Shown here: piece by piece, positions 1 through 19,590 of the stretch | Layout of the letters: every line of letters starts with the position of its first letter | How positions within the stretch are numbered: the stretch's first letter is position 1 | Source of the DNA: Pterobdella sp. o SKG-2022 | Lineage: Eukaryota; Annelida; Clitellata; Hirudinida; Piscicolidae | Direction of reading: 5' to 3' | Length of the DNA stretch: 64,000 nt | NCBI GenBank assembly: GCA_964035795.1 | Contig: OZ038324.1 | Coordinates: forward strand, 6,913,206-6,977,205 | Notes under the pieces: generated by a model | Seen by the model: only the letters and a program-made list of their open reading frames with translations | What the model was told of the DNA's origin: nothing | Databases searched by the model: none | Position numbers and translations under genes: made by a program

Positions 1-228
1 GATCTTCAAAAGTAGATTGGAATGTTGATTGGAATGAGATTCTATGATGCCAAGAAGTTATGCAATAACTACTCAGTTGGATTTAAAAAAAAAGAGAAGA
101 TTGGCTAATTCAAAGAAGTGGAATGAAGGTAAATTATATGCGCCGATTCTTTTTTAGTTGATGAGACACTAGCATTATGAACTGATAATGACAACAGTAA
201 TCGAAATAATGGTGAAATAAAAAAAAAC

Positions 229-3200
229 CTTGTTTGTCAAGGTGCTAGAGTCTTCAACGTACTTGTCTCTCTCTTTCTCTAGTTGCACAACAACCTGGCC
301 AATTGAAAAGATGCAATTATTTTGAATTACAATTCATTTTAAATTTATGATCTTTCCTAAGTAAAGTTTTTTTGATTTTTCTCACAACAAAAGATAAAAT
401 TTTTATTTAAATATGTATGTTTGAGCATACAATAACTACTGGGGTAGGATTAAGACCCCAACTAGTATATGTCAAACTTCAGACTAACATATAAAACGTT
501 TATTATAGAGTTGTAATCCAGTATAAATTTTCATATCGTCATATTAAAGTAGCATTTAACTTTTTGCTGCTTGGCAACTTCGTTCTTGACAGCTGTGACT
601 TCCGCCTCGACCGCTGATTTGTTCTGCTGTAGCAGCTTGAACTCATTTAATTGTTTCCTGCTTCTTGAATGGGCCTTTTGCATGTTCTGTCAATGGAAAA
701 TCAAGTTTAATGGTAACTAATAAAAATTTGCGTATAATAAACTATCAATGTTTCATTCATATTTTGGATAATATTTTATAAATATAAAACTTAGGTTATT
801 ATACTAAATATTTTGTTCCAGTTGAGTTCTATGACGCTATAAAAATTGATACTATTCTTACTATAAATAAATATTTTAAACCTGATGTGTGGAGTCTCTT
901 TCCCTCAACAAATCTTCCTTCTCCCTCTTCTCTTGCTCCACTGCTTTCTTCGTAACGTCGAATTCTGCAAGCACAAAAATCAAATACGAATGATTTTCAC
1001 AATTCTGATTATTTTTTCAGTTATAACTTCAACTCCATATATTTTATTATTGTTGATGTGGTTTTTATTAATTTTTTCTGTTTTTTTTTATTTTATTATT
1101 TATGTTTTTGTGCACACAAACTGATGTTTTACCTTTGTAGTATCTGGTATTTTATTTTACAAAATTGTGTTTTATTTTTACAATGCTGTACTAATTTCTT
1201 ATAAAATTTATTCATTCGTTATATTTTATGTTGGATATATTTGATAAAAATCTATTAACACCCAAACCTTTCTGCAGCTTGGAGAGTTGAGTTTTGAGCA
1301 CGTCTTTTGCATTCTCCCACTCTGTCTTCGAATCTTCCATCCCTTTCAATTTTTTAGCCACAACATCTCTCTGTCTGCTTAACTTACTCACTTCTGTCTT
1401 CAAAGATGCAACCTCTTCTTCTCTTTGCTGGGTGTTTTGTAGATAATAATTGTTATCAGACGCTTTTATTGGCTAAAGAACACAAAGCTTCTTGTAAACC
1501 GCACTCACATTGTCGAGTCATGATAGTTAGTTTGATATAATAAAAAAATATAGTAATTTACAAAGCTATAAATAAAAATAAAATGGTGACGTAGTTACAT
1601 TAAGAAGAGCAGTGTTGCTGTTGAGTTGTTTGGTGGAGCTCTGAAGCTGATTTGATTGGCTATTTAGCTGAGTATCGATCTGCTGTAATCTGCTTTGCAG
1701 CTGAGTCTTCTCCATTTCTAGCTTATCACTTTGCTCCTGAAGATTAGTCATCTTGAGAGTCACTGGATTTGATAGTACTAGAATTATTAGGATCATTTTT
1801 ATTGATAACAATATTGGGGGAGTCATTTGGATATTTCTTATAAGCAACAATAATATTTGATATCCATAAAAGTTTGATTTTTTGTTGAAATAAGTATTTA
1901 TATATTTTTAAAAAATTCAAACTATTTACATCATTGAAAAGCCCTATGGAAGTTTCATAAATAAATAATTTGTTTTTTTTTACAATTGTGCCAGATTAAT
2001 CTACTTCATTAAAATGAATAACTTGGATTTATTTATCTTTCAGAAACTATTATTATTATTATTAAGATTTTTTTAGAAACTAAACATTAATACATTCTCT
2101 TTTACCACTACAACCAATTATATTAAGACCTTGAGATCATTCTGCTTTGTCTGGGCAGTTTTAACATCGCCTTTAAGTTTCTCTGTTGTTTCCACCAAGC
2201 CATTCTTCTCCTTCTCTATCCTCGCCATGTCTTCTTGCATCTGTTTCGTTAGTGTTAGTCTTCAGAATTGTTTTTTGTTTAGAGAGTTTGTTGTTTTTTG
2301 TTTGAATACTATTTTTGTTGTTTTTATTATTTCAATTTTTCATTGTATTTCAATATTATTGTTGTTTTGATTGAATACAAATTTTCCATTATTTTTTAAT
2401 TATTTCTAAATTATTATTCTTTTGATTCAAATATCATCATATTTATTTCCATTATTAACCTGTTTATTTTCTCTCTCCATCTTCTCCCTCCTCCTCGTCT
2501 CCTTCTGTACTTCATTGGTTTTTGCCAGCACCTCCTCCTCCAGCTTATTATTGAACATCATCGATCGAGTCATTATTATTATTATTATTATTATTTGTAT
2601 TTTTATTGTATTGTATTTTGTTTTATCGTATTGTGTTTTACATAATTATTAATCAAATATTTTAAAATATATTAGTTAAAATTTTCTCTATCATTTTTAG
2701 ATTCTTAAATGATGAGATTAGTTGATTACATAAATGGGGTTTTTGATGATGACTAAAACGATGATTATGAGCATGATGGTGATGAGAACAATATAATGTT
2801 CACATAAATATCACCCTACTTCCATTATCTTATCTTTCAACTTCTCCACCTCTTCCTCCACTTTCATTGCTTCCTTTTTAGAGTTTTCCAGCTCTAAGGA
2901 GGCTTTTTCTATTTTTCTCAGTAACTCATTTCTCTCTACCTTCACTTCACTCTCTTTCATTAGTGCTTCAGCCAATCTGGGTTTTTTTATAATCATGGCA
3001 TTCATAAAACGTCATGAAAACAAAACAATTGTTTTACTATATTATTAACACATATCTACGACACATCCCATTGCTAAATCTCTACCACATACCTCGGACC
3101 ACACCACACACCCACAACCTTCACATCCCACTCACAATCTTTCTTTTTGAGGGTCATCTTGTATTTGCTTATGTAGAAGTTCTTGTAATTCTTGCACCTT

Positions 3201-4373
3201 AGTGTTAAAAATTTTAAATAATTTTCGGAACTCATTTTTATAACCATTTTGTTTTTACTGAGCTTAAAAATCATTCGATTAAATATTCATAAAATGGAAA
3301 TCTTACATCACTATTATTATCGTTTGAACAAATATTATCGAAAAAAAACCTTCCTAAAGCTACATAAAACAAAAATCATCAAAATCTATTTTAAAATCTC
3401 AACAAAACCCAAGCAACATGCACCAACCTGCTGTTTCAGATCCTCGATCTTCCTTGACTCCTCTTCTTCCTTCTTTTGCTTCTCCTCCCACTTCAGGCTA
3501 GCCTCTTGAATGCTCTGTTTAGTTTGCAGTTTTCTTCGTTAGCTCACTATTGAAAAAGATAACGTACTACGAACCGTACAATGATGGCAGTTGAGGATTC
3601 AAATTAAATTTTTAGCTATTAATGCTTCATTTATCTTATTGTATAAAGAAACATATTACTTATATTTTTATTCGTTTTTTACTAAAAATATTACAGTTTA
3701 ATGTTTTTATTTCGCTCGTCATATTTCTTCGATTTTCTCACACTGTCTAATTGGCTGATGACTTCCTGGTCTTTCCGAGCTTCATCCATCATCACACCCA
3801 CCCTGCCTTCGCTCTCTACAAGCTCTTCGTTCAACTCCAGACATCTGCCAATCAATCAATCAATTACTCAACCAATTAACCAATAAATCAGTCAATCAAC
3901 AAAAAGATTGTTCAGTTATTTAATCATTATTCGTCGAAAAGTTTCATACATTGTTTTAAAAGTATATCTTGATGTAAAATCGATAATAATATTTAAAAAA
4001 ATATGAACCTGATAAAAAGTCTAGATTCACTTTCGTAACTTCTCTTAAGCACGCTGAACAGTTTTTGAAACTGTTTCTTAAGCCTGCTGAACTTCTCATT
4101 ATCACCCATCTCCTTCATCAGCTTGCCGAGGATTGTTTCAGTATTTTTAGGTAATATATGAGCATCTGTCAGTTACTGAATCTTTTGAAATTATACTCCA
4201 TAGAGTAATCGTCATTAAAATCAAACTTGAAGTCTTTTTTTATATTTCAAGAATATGGGTAAGTGGTGTATAAAGAGAAATATACTTAATTTTATTGAGC
4301 AACGTACTTCCTCATATTCGGTTTGAAGTTTTTCGAATCCTTCTTCTTCAATCGATTTTTTGACCACCTCCAT
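229..4373 (-). CDS. CFAP58: Cilia- and flagella-associated protein 58, 5' part (3' end lies beyond the window)
   Basis: Coiled-coil axonemal protein needed for sperm flagella and motile cilia in other animals (family knowledge). I joined 13 phase-consistent exons on the minus strand: 4304-4373 (start ATG), 4009-4165, 3695-3844, 3428-3533, 3136-3197, 2820-2976, 2460-2543, 2130-2240, 1599-1751, 1268-1427, 882-964, 561-686 and 229-294, giving about 495 residues. The N-terminus reads EKFSRLKKQFQKLFSVLKRSY and then CLELNEELVE. Later segments such as LSRQRDVVAKKLKGMED and VVVQLEKERDKYVED match CFAP58 in order. The protein is Lys/Glu/Gln-rich heptad coiled coil throughout, with no membrane segment. 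The family is about 870 residues, so roughly 380 residues must lie left of base 229; I found no further exon in 1-228. Some acceptors (exons 4 and 7) are weak and chosen by phase. It is divergent from SARS2 with about 400 bp between start codons. Confidence 0.9.
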
Positions 4374-4780
4374 TTTGCAACAGTATATTGAATCAAGTTA
4401 TGTACATCAAGATCTTTTGATCTATTTCTTTATTTAATTTGTTAATATTTTTTATAGTTTATTATTTTAAAACAAAAAAAATTCAAATTATTTTTTTATT
4501 AGATAATGTTTCATTTATTTACAAATTGTATTTTATCTTAAGATGGAAATAAACCTATTTACAACAATAAATAAATATTATTCCTTTTAGAGCACCTATT
4601 GTCAATTTGTTACTATGGAAACTTTTTTTTATAAATTCATCAAAAAAAATATTTAAAAAAACTGAAAGTTTAGAAATCTATGTTTTATTATTTTATTTCA
4701 TTACTTTTGAGTTAGATTAATTTTTGTTATTAGTTAAAAGGTAACTTATAAATTCAATTCAAACTGTACTTGGTACGAAT
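4374..4780. promoter_or_regulatory. Shared divergent upstream region of CFAP58 and SARS2
   Basis: 407 bp between two opposed start codons, very AT-rich with homopolymer runs of A and T. No clear TATA box or known operator could be read. A bidirectional promoter is inferred only from the head-to-head layout. Confidence 0.45.
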
Positions 4781-7700
4781 ATGGCTGTGAGAAACAGTTT
4801 GAGCAATATTGCAAAAAAATATAATTTAGTAAATAAATATGTAGTATTTCAAATAAATTCAAGATCTTTTCACACGTCTCACAGTTTTTGTACAAATTAC
4901 TTCGATATTGAAAGATTTGGTGATGAAGAGTTCTTGAAAGATATTGAGAAAAGCATTTTGCACCGAAAATGTGCCGGAAATTTGGAAAAAGTGGTATGTA
5001 TGTTGTAATTATTATTTAAATTTTGATTATTTTTAATAAATCGTAAGTTTCATCTTAATAAAGGCATTATTGATAAATTTAAAACTCAATATTCAATGAA
5101 TTCAGACAAGTTTGTACAAAGATTTGAAAAAGTGCAGTCTAAAATCAAAACAAGTATAAACTTCATATTTCAAATTGATATATTAATACCAAATATGTCT
5201 TGAATTTCCAAAATTCTATTTAATTTAAGCAAATCTTATAAATAATTAAAGTATAAAGAAATAAAAAGTGATTTGGTAAAAGAAGCAAGACTCCTGTGCA
5301 ACACAACCCACCCAAGTGTTGTTAGTCATTAAATATTTTAGTAACATAATGAAGTTTTATTCTATATAAGTATGCTCAAAATTAAGTTAATTCATTTTGT
5401 CTTATTAATACTGTCATTATAAGTATTATTACTTTTTTTGTTGTTTATCATTATTCTCATTGTGTATTATAGTTATTATTTTAATAATAATAATAATTAT
5501 TATTATTTTTGTTATTAGTATTATTGTTATTATTATTATCATCATCATTATTGCAATCATACAGCCCATAGGGGATGAAGCAATGGCAAAAGTGGTGCAG
5601 GAAGTTTCAGGCACGAAAGGTTTTGAATCTTATGTTCTCAGAATTATATAAATTTACTAATTATCAGCTAATCTATGTAATTAAGTGGTTATAAACTGAT
5701 TGATAATTAAGTTAATTAATTAGATTAAATAGTATGCATTCAGATCATTTGGAAGTTATACATGTATCAATAAAGAATAGGTCAAATTGTGAGTGGTTTT
5801 ATCAGTTAGTATCAGTTAATGATCAAAGTTATATAGTTATCAAAAAATATTAGTTTTGGAAACATTCAATAAATCAAAACATATTTCTAGCTACTTCATG
5901 GTGTAAACAGTGGCCTTGGTACTACATGTATGACGTTATTGTCATTTATTTTTATTAATCTTTTTATTATTTGATACAATTTTTATTGATATTATTAGTT
6001 CTATTATTTTTTTATATATTTTGAGCAATTAAGTAAAGTACAAAGTTTTTTATGAAAAGAAATACTTCTTAATATAACTTGTTTATAAAATGCTTCATGA
6101 ATTCTTCAGTGTTTAATCTAGTATTGTATAACCAATCAGTCAACGCATTCAAAATTTAGACTTGTTAAATTTATAAAAAGTAAATAAAATCCGCAGAAAT
6201 AGACGTAAAGAATTTGAAAACAGCTCAGGAGATTGCAACAAAGAGTGGAAACCTGGTTACTGGAAGGTAATATTGTTGAGCTTATAACTAGCAATGTGGT
6301 TATGATGACATTAAGAACGAAGTTACGATCATATGATGGGATTATCTCTTAATAGCATACTAAAGACCATTCTTTTCAAATTCTTATTGAATCACAAGAT
6401 TATCAATGGTGTTCTCGTTTTTAATGGCATACCAATAAACCGTTTCAATTACTTTTGAATTGCTTTAAAATATATCAATCTCAATAAAATAAAAACAAGC
6501 CATTTTAACTTTTCAAAGCTATTGTATGTATTTTTCTTCAATTTTAACAAGCTATTAAATTACATCATAAAATATCTGTAGAAATAACATACAATGCTAT
6601 TACACCACGTTTAAAAATATCTATGCCATCATCATAAGCCATTATAAACCCACATTACATTGTTGGTAATAATACATCTCACAGAGATACCAGTTTCTAC
6701 AACGGCAGTCGATCATACCACTTAGTGTCAGATCTGGCTTATCTCCAAGATGCCCTCACCCAGTACACCATTGACTACCTGTTACAGAAGGTGGGGTTGG
6801 ATGAGGGTGGTTAAAGAGCTGCTGATGATATAGAAGGTGGAAGGTCTGGTAGGGAAGATGGTGATGATGATAATGCTACTGAGGATGGTAGTAGTGATGA
6901 TGATGATACAAAAGTTGATAAGCATGATGGAATTGGAGATGATGGTGTTGTTTTTAATGATGAAGACTATAATAGTAATGATGTAGAAGACAATGTTGAT
7001 GAAGGTAATGATGAGGATGGTGTTGGTACAAAAGGTAATGATGTTGAGGATGATGATATAAGTCCACCATTTGATCACCCTAAACTGGGGTTATATATGA
7101 TGATATAAAAGATAGCTATTAAGGGAAATATATTAATGATAATTTTTTATTGAAGGATTTCCAGCTTATCTCTGTCCCTGACCTTGTGCCCATGAATGAC
7201 GTGGTGAGTTTCATTAAAAATTTACATATAATTTTGATTTATTTTTTTTATTATTTCCATTTTTGTTTTTATTATTAACATAAATATCATTATTGATTTT
7301 TTTGGATAGATTATTTATTTAATTATCGATCAATCAAAGGAGAGTAGCGGCTTCCAAGTTTCAGGAGAAAGAACGCAAGTTTATAAGGTATCTATCTCTC
7401 TTTTCCTTTTTCTCATTTTTCTATTTATCTTTTTATTTATTTGTCTATCTATCTGCTTATTTTTTTTATCTATCCATCTGCCTATTTATCTACTTCTCTA
7501 TCTAGGTACCACCAGGTAACGTCTGCCTCTCGGGAACAGGAGAAATGCCAATAGCCTGTAAGCTATTATGTGTTTTGAAGTTATTTTGATTGTTTTTCAA
7601 GATGCTTCAATCTGATGCTTGTTTTTATCCCATTTTTATAACTTCAAAGGCTGTTTTTAAGACTGAACATCGATTTGGTACTATGGCAGCTTTAAAATTC

Positions 7701-9941
7701 AAATGTTATTATAATTCCTTTTTAAAAATCATTATATTATTGTGAAACTCCCACCATACAGCTTACCTGGCTAACAAGAACTTCAAGACGACAGATTTAC
7801 CACTAAGGTGACGCCAAGCGTCGTTATCATTTGTTTCGTTGCATGTATTGGATACCCAAGATATTATATGTATTTCATTGTGTGAAAGCAACTCTAGGTC
7901 ATAAATTGTATACTATAAATCATTTTAATAAATATAGTTCAGAAATCTAAAAGCGAAATTTCATTCATATTTTGATCGCTGTCATAGATATAAACTCCAT
8001 GAAATTTCAACCTATCAACAAAACATTTTTGAGCACATAAATTGAAGGACAAAATACTAGAGTTTGCGATAAGTATAGCTTCAAAATAAGGTGCTAGCAA
8101 AGAAGATAGCACAATCCCACATCACCTCTACAGGCTGATGACAGCAAGTAGGTGCTTCAGAGCTGAAACTTCAGATATTGAGAGGGAGAGAGGCTTGTAC
8201 CGAGTTCATCATTTCACCAAGGTTTTCTATGGGCCATTGATGCTCTTTGTTGCATTGAACAACACACATGATATGAGTGATATTATAGATAGCAGGCGTA
8301 GCAGTTGTAATAATCTTTTACCATTACTTATATAATTCAATACATTGTATGCATCCTCACTTTCGATATTTTCATGAAAACATATGTAATATAAAAATTA
8401 CGTTTCAACCACTAAGATTGAATTTATTTGATGCAAAAAGGTGGAAATGTTTGCAGTGACAGATCGACACTCAAGCAATGACATGCTACAGGAAATTTTG
8501 GACCATCAGATCCACCTATTTACTAGTCTTGGTCTTGGTTTCAGGTGTGTTCGTTTTTGCTAAAAATGGTTTATTATTGTTATTATTTTATTTTTATTAT
8601 TAATTTATTTATTGTTTATGTTATTTTAGAAGATTCAAATTAGAGCAAGTTTAATCACTGTTTGATCGTCTTTATTGCCTTCTAAAATAATTTCATCATC
8701 ACGTTTATTACCGAGTTAATGTATTCAGCCAGCTCTGTTGATATCATCATAATTTATTATTATTTTGATCGTGTTCATCATTCCACCCACCACCATGACA
8801 GAGTATTGGACATGCCGACAAATGAACTGGGACTCTCAGCCCACCGTAAGTTTGACGTCGAAACCTGGCTGCCTGCTAAGAAATTCTGGGCCGAGGTTTC
8901 CTATTAAATTATTTCTAGCTTTTTTTAATTTATATCATACTGAATATGCTATTATAGATAGTTAGTCTGACATCATGAAAATGGGATAAAAAAGACGATA
9001 AAAGATGATGGTTGTTATATAGTTGTTGATCAGTTATATTATTCTATATATGTTGATATAAATAATTATATAATTGTCAGTTATCAAGTGCTTCAAACTG
9101 CACGGATTACCAAAGTGCTCGACTCAACACTACCTACTTTGACTCGGAAGGATTCATCAAGTTCTGCCACACTGTAAAATTGATATTTCTCTTTACATAA
9201 TAACACTAAAAGTGATGTAAAGGTTTTTTGAACAAATTGTATGTAACTTTTCACGAGAAAATTACATGTTCGGTTTGTGAAAAAAGAAGAGCTTTGTCAT
9301 GTTTTCGAGGAAAGATTTTGTGGTATGCCACCGTGCCTAATACATTTTAAGTATTCTATATGTTTTTATTTCTTTAATTCAATCTTCAAAGTGGAGAAGA
9401 GCCATTATGAATCTCTTGTCCAATCCATGCTAGCATAGAAACGGATGTGAAACCCTAATGATCAGTCTACCACTCCACCGAACTGATTAGCATTATTGAA
9501 TCACTCATCGTTGCTTATCACCTGCAGATAAACGGAACAGCTTGCGCAGTCCCAAGGATTCTCATTTCCATCATTGAAAACTTCCAACAAGAGGTTTTGT
9601 TAAGCTCACATAAAAAACTTGTCTATTCAAGCTTTTAATGTATTTTCAGTAATTTTTTGGAAAATTTAACGTCAGTTCATGAAATTTATAATAAATTTAT
9701 TTAGAGCTATAATTCATCGCTAATTTAGCCTCTTCATAAATCTTAAAGCGTTTCATTTGGATATTCAACTTACTTATGTGGTATTCAATTATTTTAAATT
9801 CGATTGAATATATATATGATATCACCAAGTGTATTCAATAAATGTTTAATGCTTATGTTGCAGGATGGATCGTTCAATGTGCCGGAATGCTTGCATGCAT
9901 ATTTGCCAAACAAAACTTTTAATGAAGAAAAGAGTTACTGA
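4781..9941 (+). CDS. SARS2: Seryl-tRNA synthetase, mitochondrial
   Basis: Class II aminoacyl-tRNA synthetase that charges mitochondrial tRNA-Ser. Sixteen exons join in phase to 425 residues: 4781-4993, 5106-5153, 5252-5320, 5565-5619, 6197-6266, 6685-6790, 7156-7203, 7340-7387, 7506-7557, 7762-7807, 8134-8221, 8441-8544, 8802-8895, 9081-9173, 9528-9593 and 9864-9941 (TGA). The first residues ([15 protein letters not shown], then [11 protein letters not shown]) are basic, Ser-rich and lack acid, as in a mitochondrial targeting peptide. The motif 2 strand reads [20 protein letters not shown] followed by TKVEMF. The serine-pocket region reads [20 protein letters not shown] and [15 protein letters not shown]. 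Motif 3 is [16 protein letters not shown]. It is shorter than human SARS2 (518), mainly at the C-terminus. Its 3' end is convergent with MRG15. The exon 8 start was placed at GAG (7340) by homology; an upstream acceptor would add a short hydrophobic stretch. Confidence 0.95.
9419..9457 (-). repeat. Copy of dispersed CAT/ATGCTAGCAT repeat
   Basis: Lies in a SARS2 intron. It carries CCATGCTAGCATAGAAACGG, the reverse orientation of the family seen near 12.3, 39.4, 42.4 and 63.0 kb. Confidence 0.5.
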
Positions 9942-10035
9942 TAGCCGTTGAAAAACTCAAAAAACATTATATTTTTTTTTTCAAAATTTTGATAAACAAA
10001 CTGAAGGCTAGTGTCTCTAAAAATGTTAAAATTAG

Positions 10036-10041
10036 AATAAA
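10036..10041 (+). promoter_or_regulatory. Likely SARS2 polyadenylation signal AATAAA
   Basis: AATAAA lies 94 bp after the SARS2 stop and only 3 bp before the MRG15 stop codon on the other strand. Cleavage 10-30 bp later would put the SARS2 3' UTR antisense to the end of MRG15. Confidence 0.5.
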
Positions 10042-10043
10042 AT

Positions 10044-10940
10044 TTATAGAACTTTTCGAATATGCTCGGGAGGACAAACAATATAATGATCAGTAGAGAA
10101 AAGTTTTGTTGAGTTTGAAGAGAGGTATGATAAAAGTTGCTGAAAATGATTTAAAAGCAAATCTAAGCATTTGGCGTCTAAGCATGACAACAAGCTGCCA
10201 ATGGCTACAAAAAGTCTCAATAAATGTTCTACTCCATACAATTCACTCATGGCTTTGCCAGGGTGCTTTTGGAGAATTTCAGAATATTGTGGTCTTTCTT
10301 GTTTATAAAGTAATTGTGTACCCAACATACAATCAAAATACTCAATCAACCCTGTAACTACCTCTTCTAGTTCTTCCCCCCCTTTTGTTTCTTTAATGAA
10401 CTCCTCAAGCACTTTTTTTACATTCATTTCAGTTGGAATTGATACTAGCTGTTTCTGACGAGTAATCAAATCCCAATCATCAACAAGCCATGTTTTCAAC
10501 TCTTTAGGGATTTTAACTTGAACTTCAGCTACTTCTTCTACTTTTGCTTTTTTCTTTTTTGGTGCTTCAGAAGCAGACGCACCTTCAGATTGTCTGGCTC
10601 TTTTTCTCACTTCATTCTCACACGATTGCGTTGTAGCCTTAGTTGAATCTTTTGACCTATCGCCTTTTTTCGGCACTTTATCCGAATCTTTGTGTTTGCG
10701 AGCTTTAACGGAATGAGCTTTTTGGAGTTCTTTTTGTTTAGCAAGACCAGCTTCATTATGCTTCATGATTCGACTTTCTAGAACCCACTCATCCCAGCTC
10801 TTGCTCCAGCCGCTATAATGCACTAAATATTTTACTGTTTTTTCTTTAGCTTCAACCTTGAGACACTTGGCGTCATAAAGCAATGGACCATGAAAACACA
10901 AAATTTGTTCTCCTTCATTGTATTTCAACTTTAATGGCAT
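10044..10940 (-). CDS. MORF4L1: MRG15/MORF4L1-like chromatin protein, intronless
   Basis: Subunit of the NuA4/Tip60 acetyltransferase and of Sin3 deacetylase complexes; the chromodomain reads H3K36 methylation (family knowledge). One uninterrupted frame of 298 residues. The chromo barrel is at about residues 5-75 (EGEQILCFHGPLLYDAKCLK, then VHYSGWSKSWDEWVLESRIM), keeping the aromatic-cage His17, Tyr22, Tyr42, Trp45 and Trp49. A basic Lys-rich linker follows at about 80-135 with KKKKAK. The MRG domain runs from about 145 to the end, starting IPKELKTWLVDDWDLITRQK and including HLLRLFVAIGSLLSCL. Length is near that of vertebrate MRG15 (323). All the large neighbouring genes are split by many introns, so this may be a functional retrocopy; MRG15 is itself intronless in some lineages. 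It lies 432 bp downstream of SCYL2 on the same strand and tail to tail with SARS2. Confidence 0.93.
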   Translation of the reverse strand: MPLKLKYNEGEQILCFHGPLLYDAKCLKVEAKEKTVKYLVHYSGWSKSWDEWVLESRIMKHNEAGLAKQKELQKAHSVKARKHKDSDKVPKKGDRSKDSTKATTQSCENEVRKRARQSEGASASEAPKKKKAKVEEVAEVQVKIPKELKTWLVDDWDLITRQKQLVSIPTEMNVKKVLEEFIKETKGGEELEEVVTGLIEYFDCMLGTQLLYKQERPQYSEILQKHPGKAMSELYGVEHLLRLFVAIGSLLSCLDAKCLDLLLNHFQQLLSYLSSNSTKLFSTDHYIVCPPEHIRKVL

Positions 10941-11372
10941 TTTTATACAAAAACGGCGAGTCTAGCGAGGGATTAACGTTAGGTAAACTAGGCCCGAAAC
11001 AATTGATCTAAATTATTATTAGTCACGTTTTGAAAAATTTATTTTTTAATTTTAATGCTTTTTAATGCAGTGCAAGTTTTAGCAAATTATGATTTAGAAT
11101 ATTAATTTAAAATTTCAATATTATGCTCCATTATCGCTTAAAAATACTTGGAAAAAATATAATTTTTTAATGCCATAAAATTATAATTTTCCCAGCATGC
11201 AAAAAAAACGGTTTATTTGTGAATCAGATTTTTTAATGAAGTTTTCATTGAAAATATTTTTTAAAAATGAAAAAAATTTGGAATATAATAAATTAAAAAT
11301 ACAAGTGATTAGACACAATTGTTCTGAAAATTTCCCAGATTAATTACAATTCAAATTTAAAATTAAAATGAA
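10941..11372. other. Intergenic, SCYL2 3' side / MRG15 upstream
   Basis: 432 bp of AT-rich DNA between the SCYL2 stop and the MRG15 start on the same strand. No ORF or clear promoter motif was seen. It must contain the SCYL2 3' UTR and the MRG15 promoter. Confidence 0.5.
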
Positions 11373-18469
<7,097 letters not shown>

Positions 18470-19590
18470 TTTTGAATTAATGTTATGAAAAATTAATATT
18501 TAAAAATAGAATAATTGTATCATTTTACACTTTTAAATGTAGTAGTTTTTGAACTTACATATAAATTTTATTATATTTTAATATTCAGAAAGAGAATTTC
18601 AAATATTACTAAAAAAATATTGTAGCCAGATAGCTTCAAACAAAATTAACTTTTTAAAATTTTTATTTACTAATAATTTCAGTAAATATTAAATCAAATA
18701 AAATTTGAAAAAAAAAATTTCACAATTTTTTCTTGAAAAACTAATATTTTATTCAATTCTAGTTTTTTAATATTTCTATGTATTTCCTAAATCTTAGCTA
18801 GTTCTTTTTATATGTTCGCTCGTCCTGTTGTTCGGTCTTTTTTTGCTATAAATGTTACCGTAGCTTTTATTATATTGCTACTGGCGTCAAATATAGCATA
18901 AATTATTTGATTATGATTTAAACTGAATTTCTCAAATCCAGTTTTTATTAGCAATCGTATATTTTAAACATTTTTTTACCTCTATAGTTTGATTGGAGTG
19001 CTCTATATAGCACTTTCAATTAGGATGGAGGTTATAGAAAAGGTTTTTGATAGTCTTCAGATTTTGTCTAAACGGCAGTTATCTCGTAAAATGAAACAAC
19101 AATTTTTTATTTTAATGCTATCTTATGATGACTCTTATCACTGAAGTTCTGATCCCTAGTAATGTATTGTGCTAGTTTTGTATTTTTTTAATTATTTTTT
19201 CGTTTATTTGGGGTGAAGGCAATATGATGGTGGATTATGAGAGCTGAAGATAGCAGTTCGCATTTATAATAATGATTCATATATCAAATGAAAACGTTTT
19301 CAAAAGTATTTTATTCCGCCAAGCTAAGTAAATTAAACTTACATTATCAAGTGGAGGTACAAATATGTATACAGATAATTGTACCTCTAGTAGATAATCT
19401 AAGTTCATCTTGCGAAAACCTTCGTGTAATAAAGCGAACTACTAAAAATGTTCATTTGAATGTTTATGTTTGGCTTGAATTAAAATAATGATTCAATGGC
19501 TTAGAATGTAAAAGTCATTGTGTTTTAATTATGAGAAAAGGTCAAATGTTTTTGGTTTAATTAGAAATCATCTAAATGTTTTAAAATTTA
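18470..19590. other. Intergenic, SCYL2 upstream / CAPS2 downstream
   Basis: About 1.1 kb of AT-rich DNA between two minus-strand genes. It holds the SCYL2 promoter by position. A 66-codon plus-strand frame at 19288-19488 has no recognisable motif, and I do not call it a gene. No repeat was recognised. Confidence 0.5.

Noticed and set aside
1..228. Search for a further CFAP58 exon at the left edge
   Set aside because: No acceptor-linked coiled-coil frame was visible; treated as intron.
5429..5651. Overlapping hydrophobic Ile-rich frames on both strands
   Set aside because: They come from (ATT/AAT) low-complexity DNA; only the exon 5565-5619 of SARS2 inside it is real.
6782..7078. 98-codon Ile/Thr-rich minus frame
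   Set aside because: It lies in a SARS2 intron of GATGATG-type low complexity.
19288..19488. 66-codon plus frame upstream of SCYL2
   Set aside because: No domain, signal peptide, splice partner or coding-like composition was seen.
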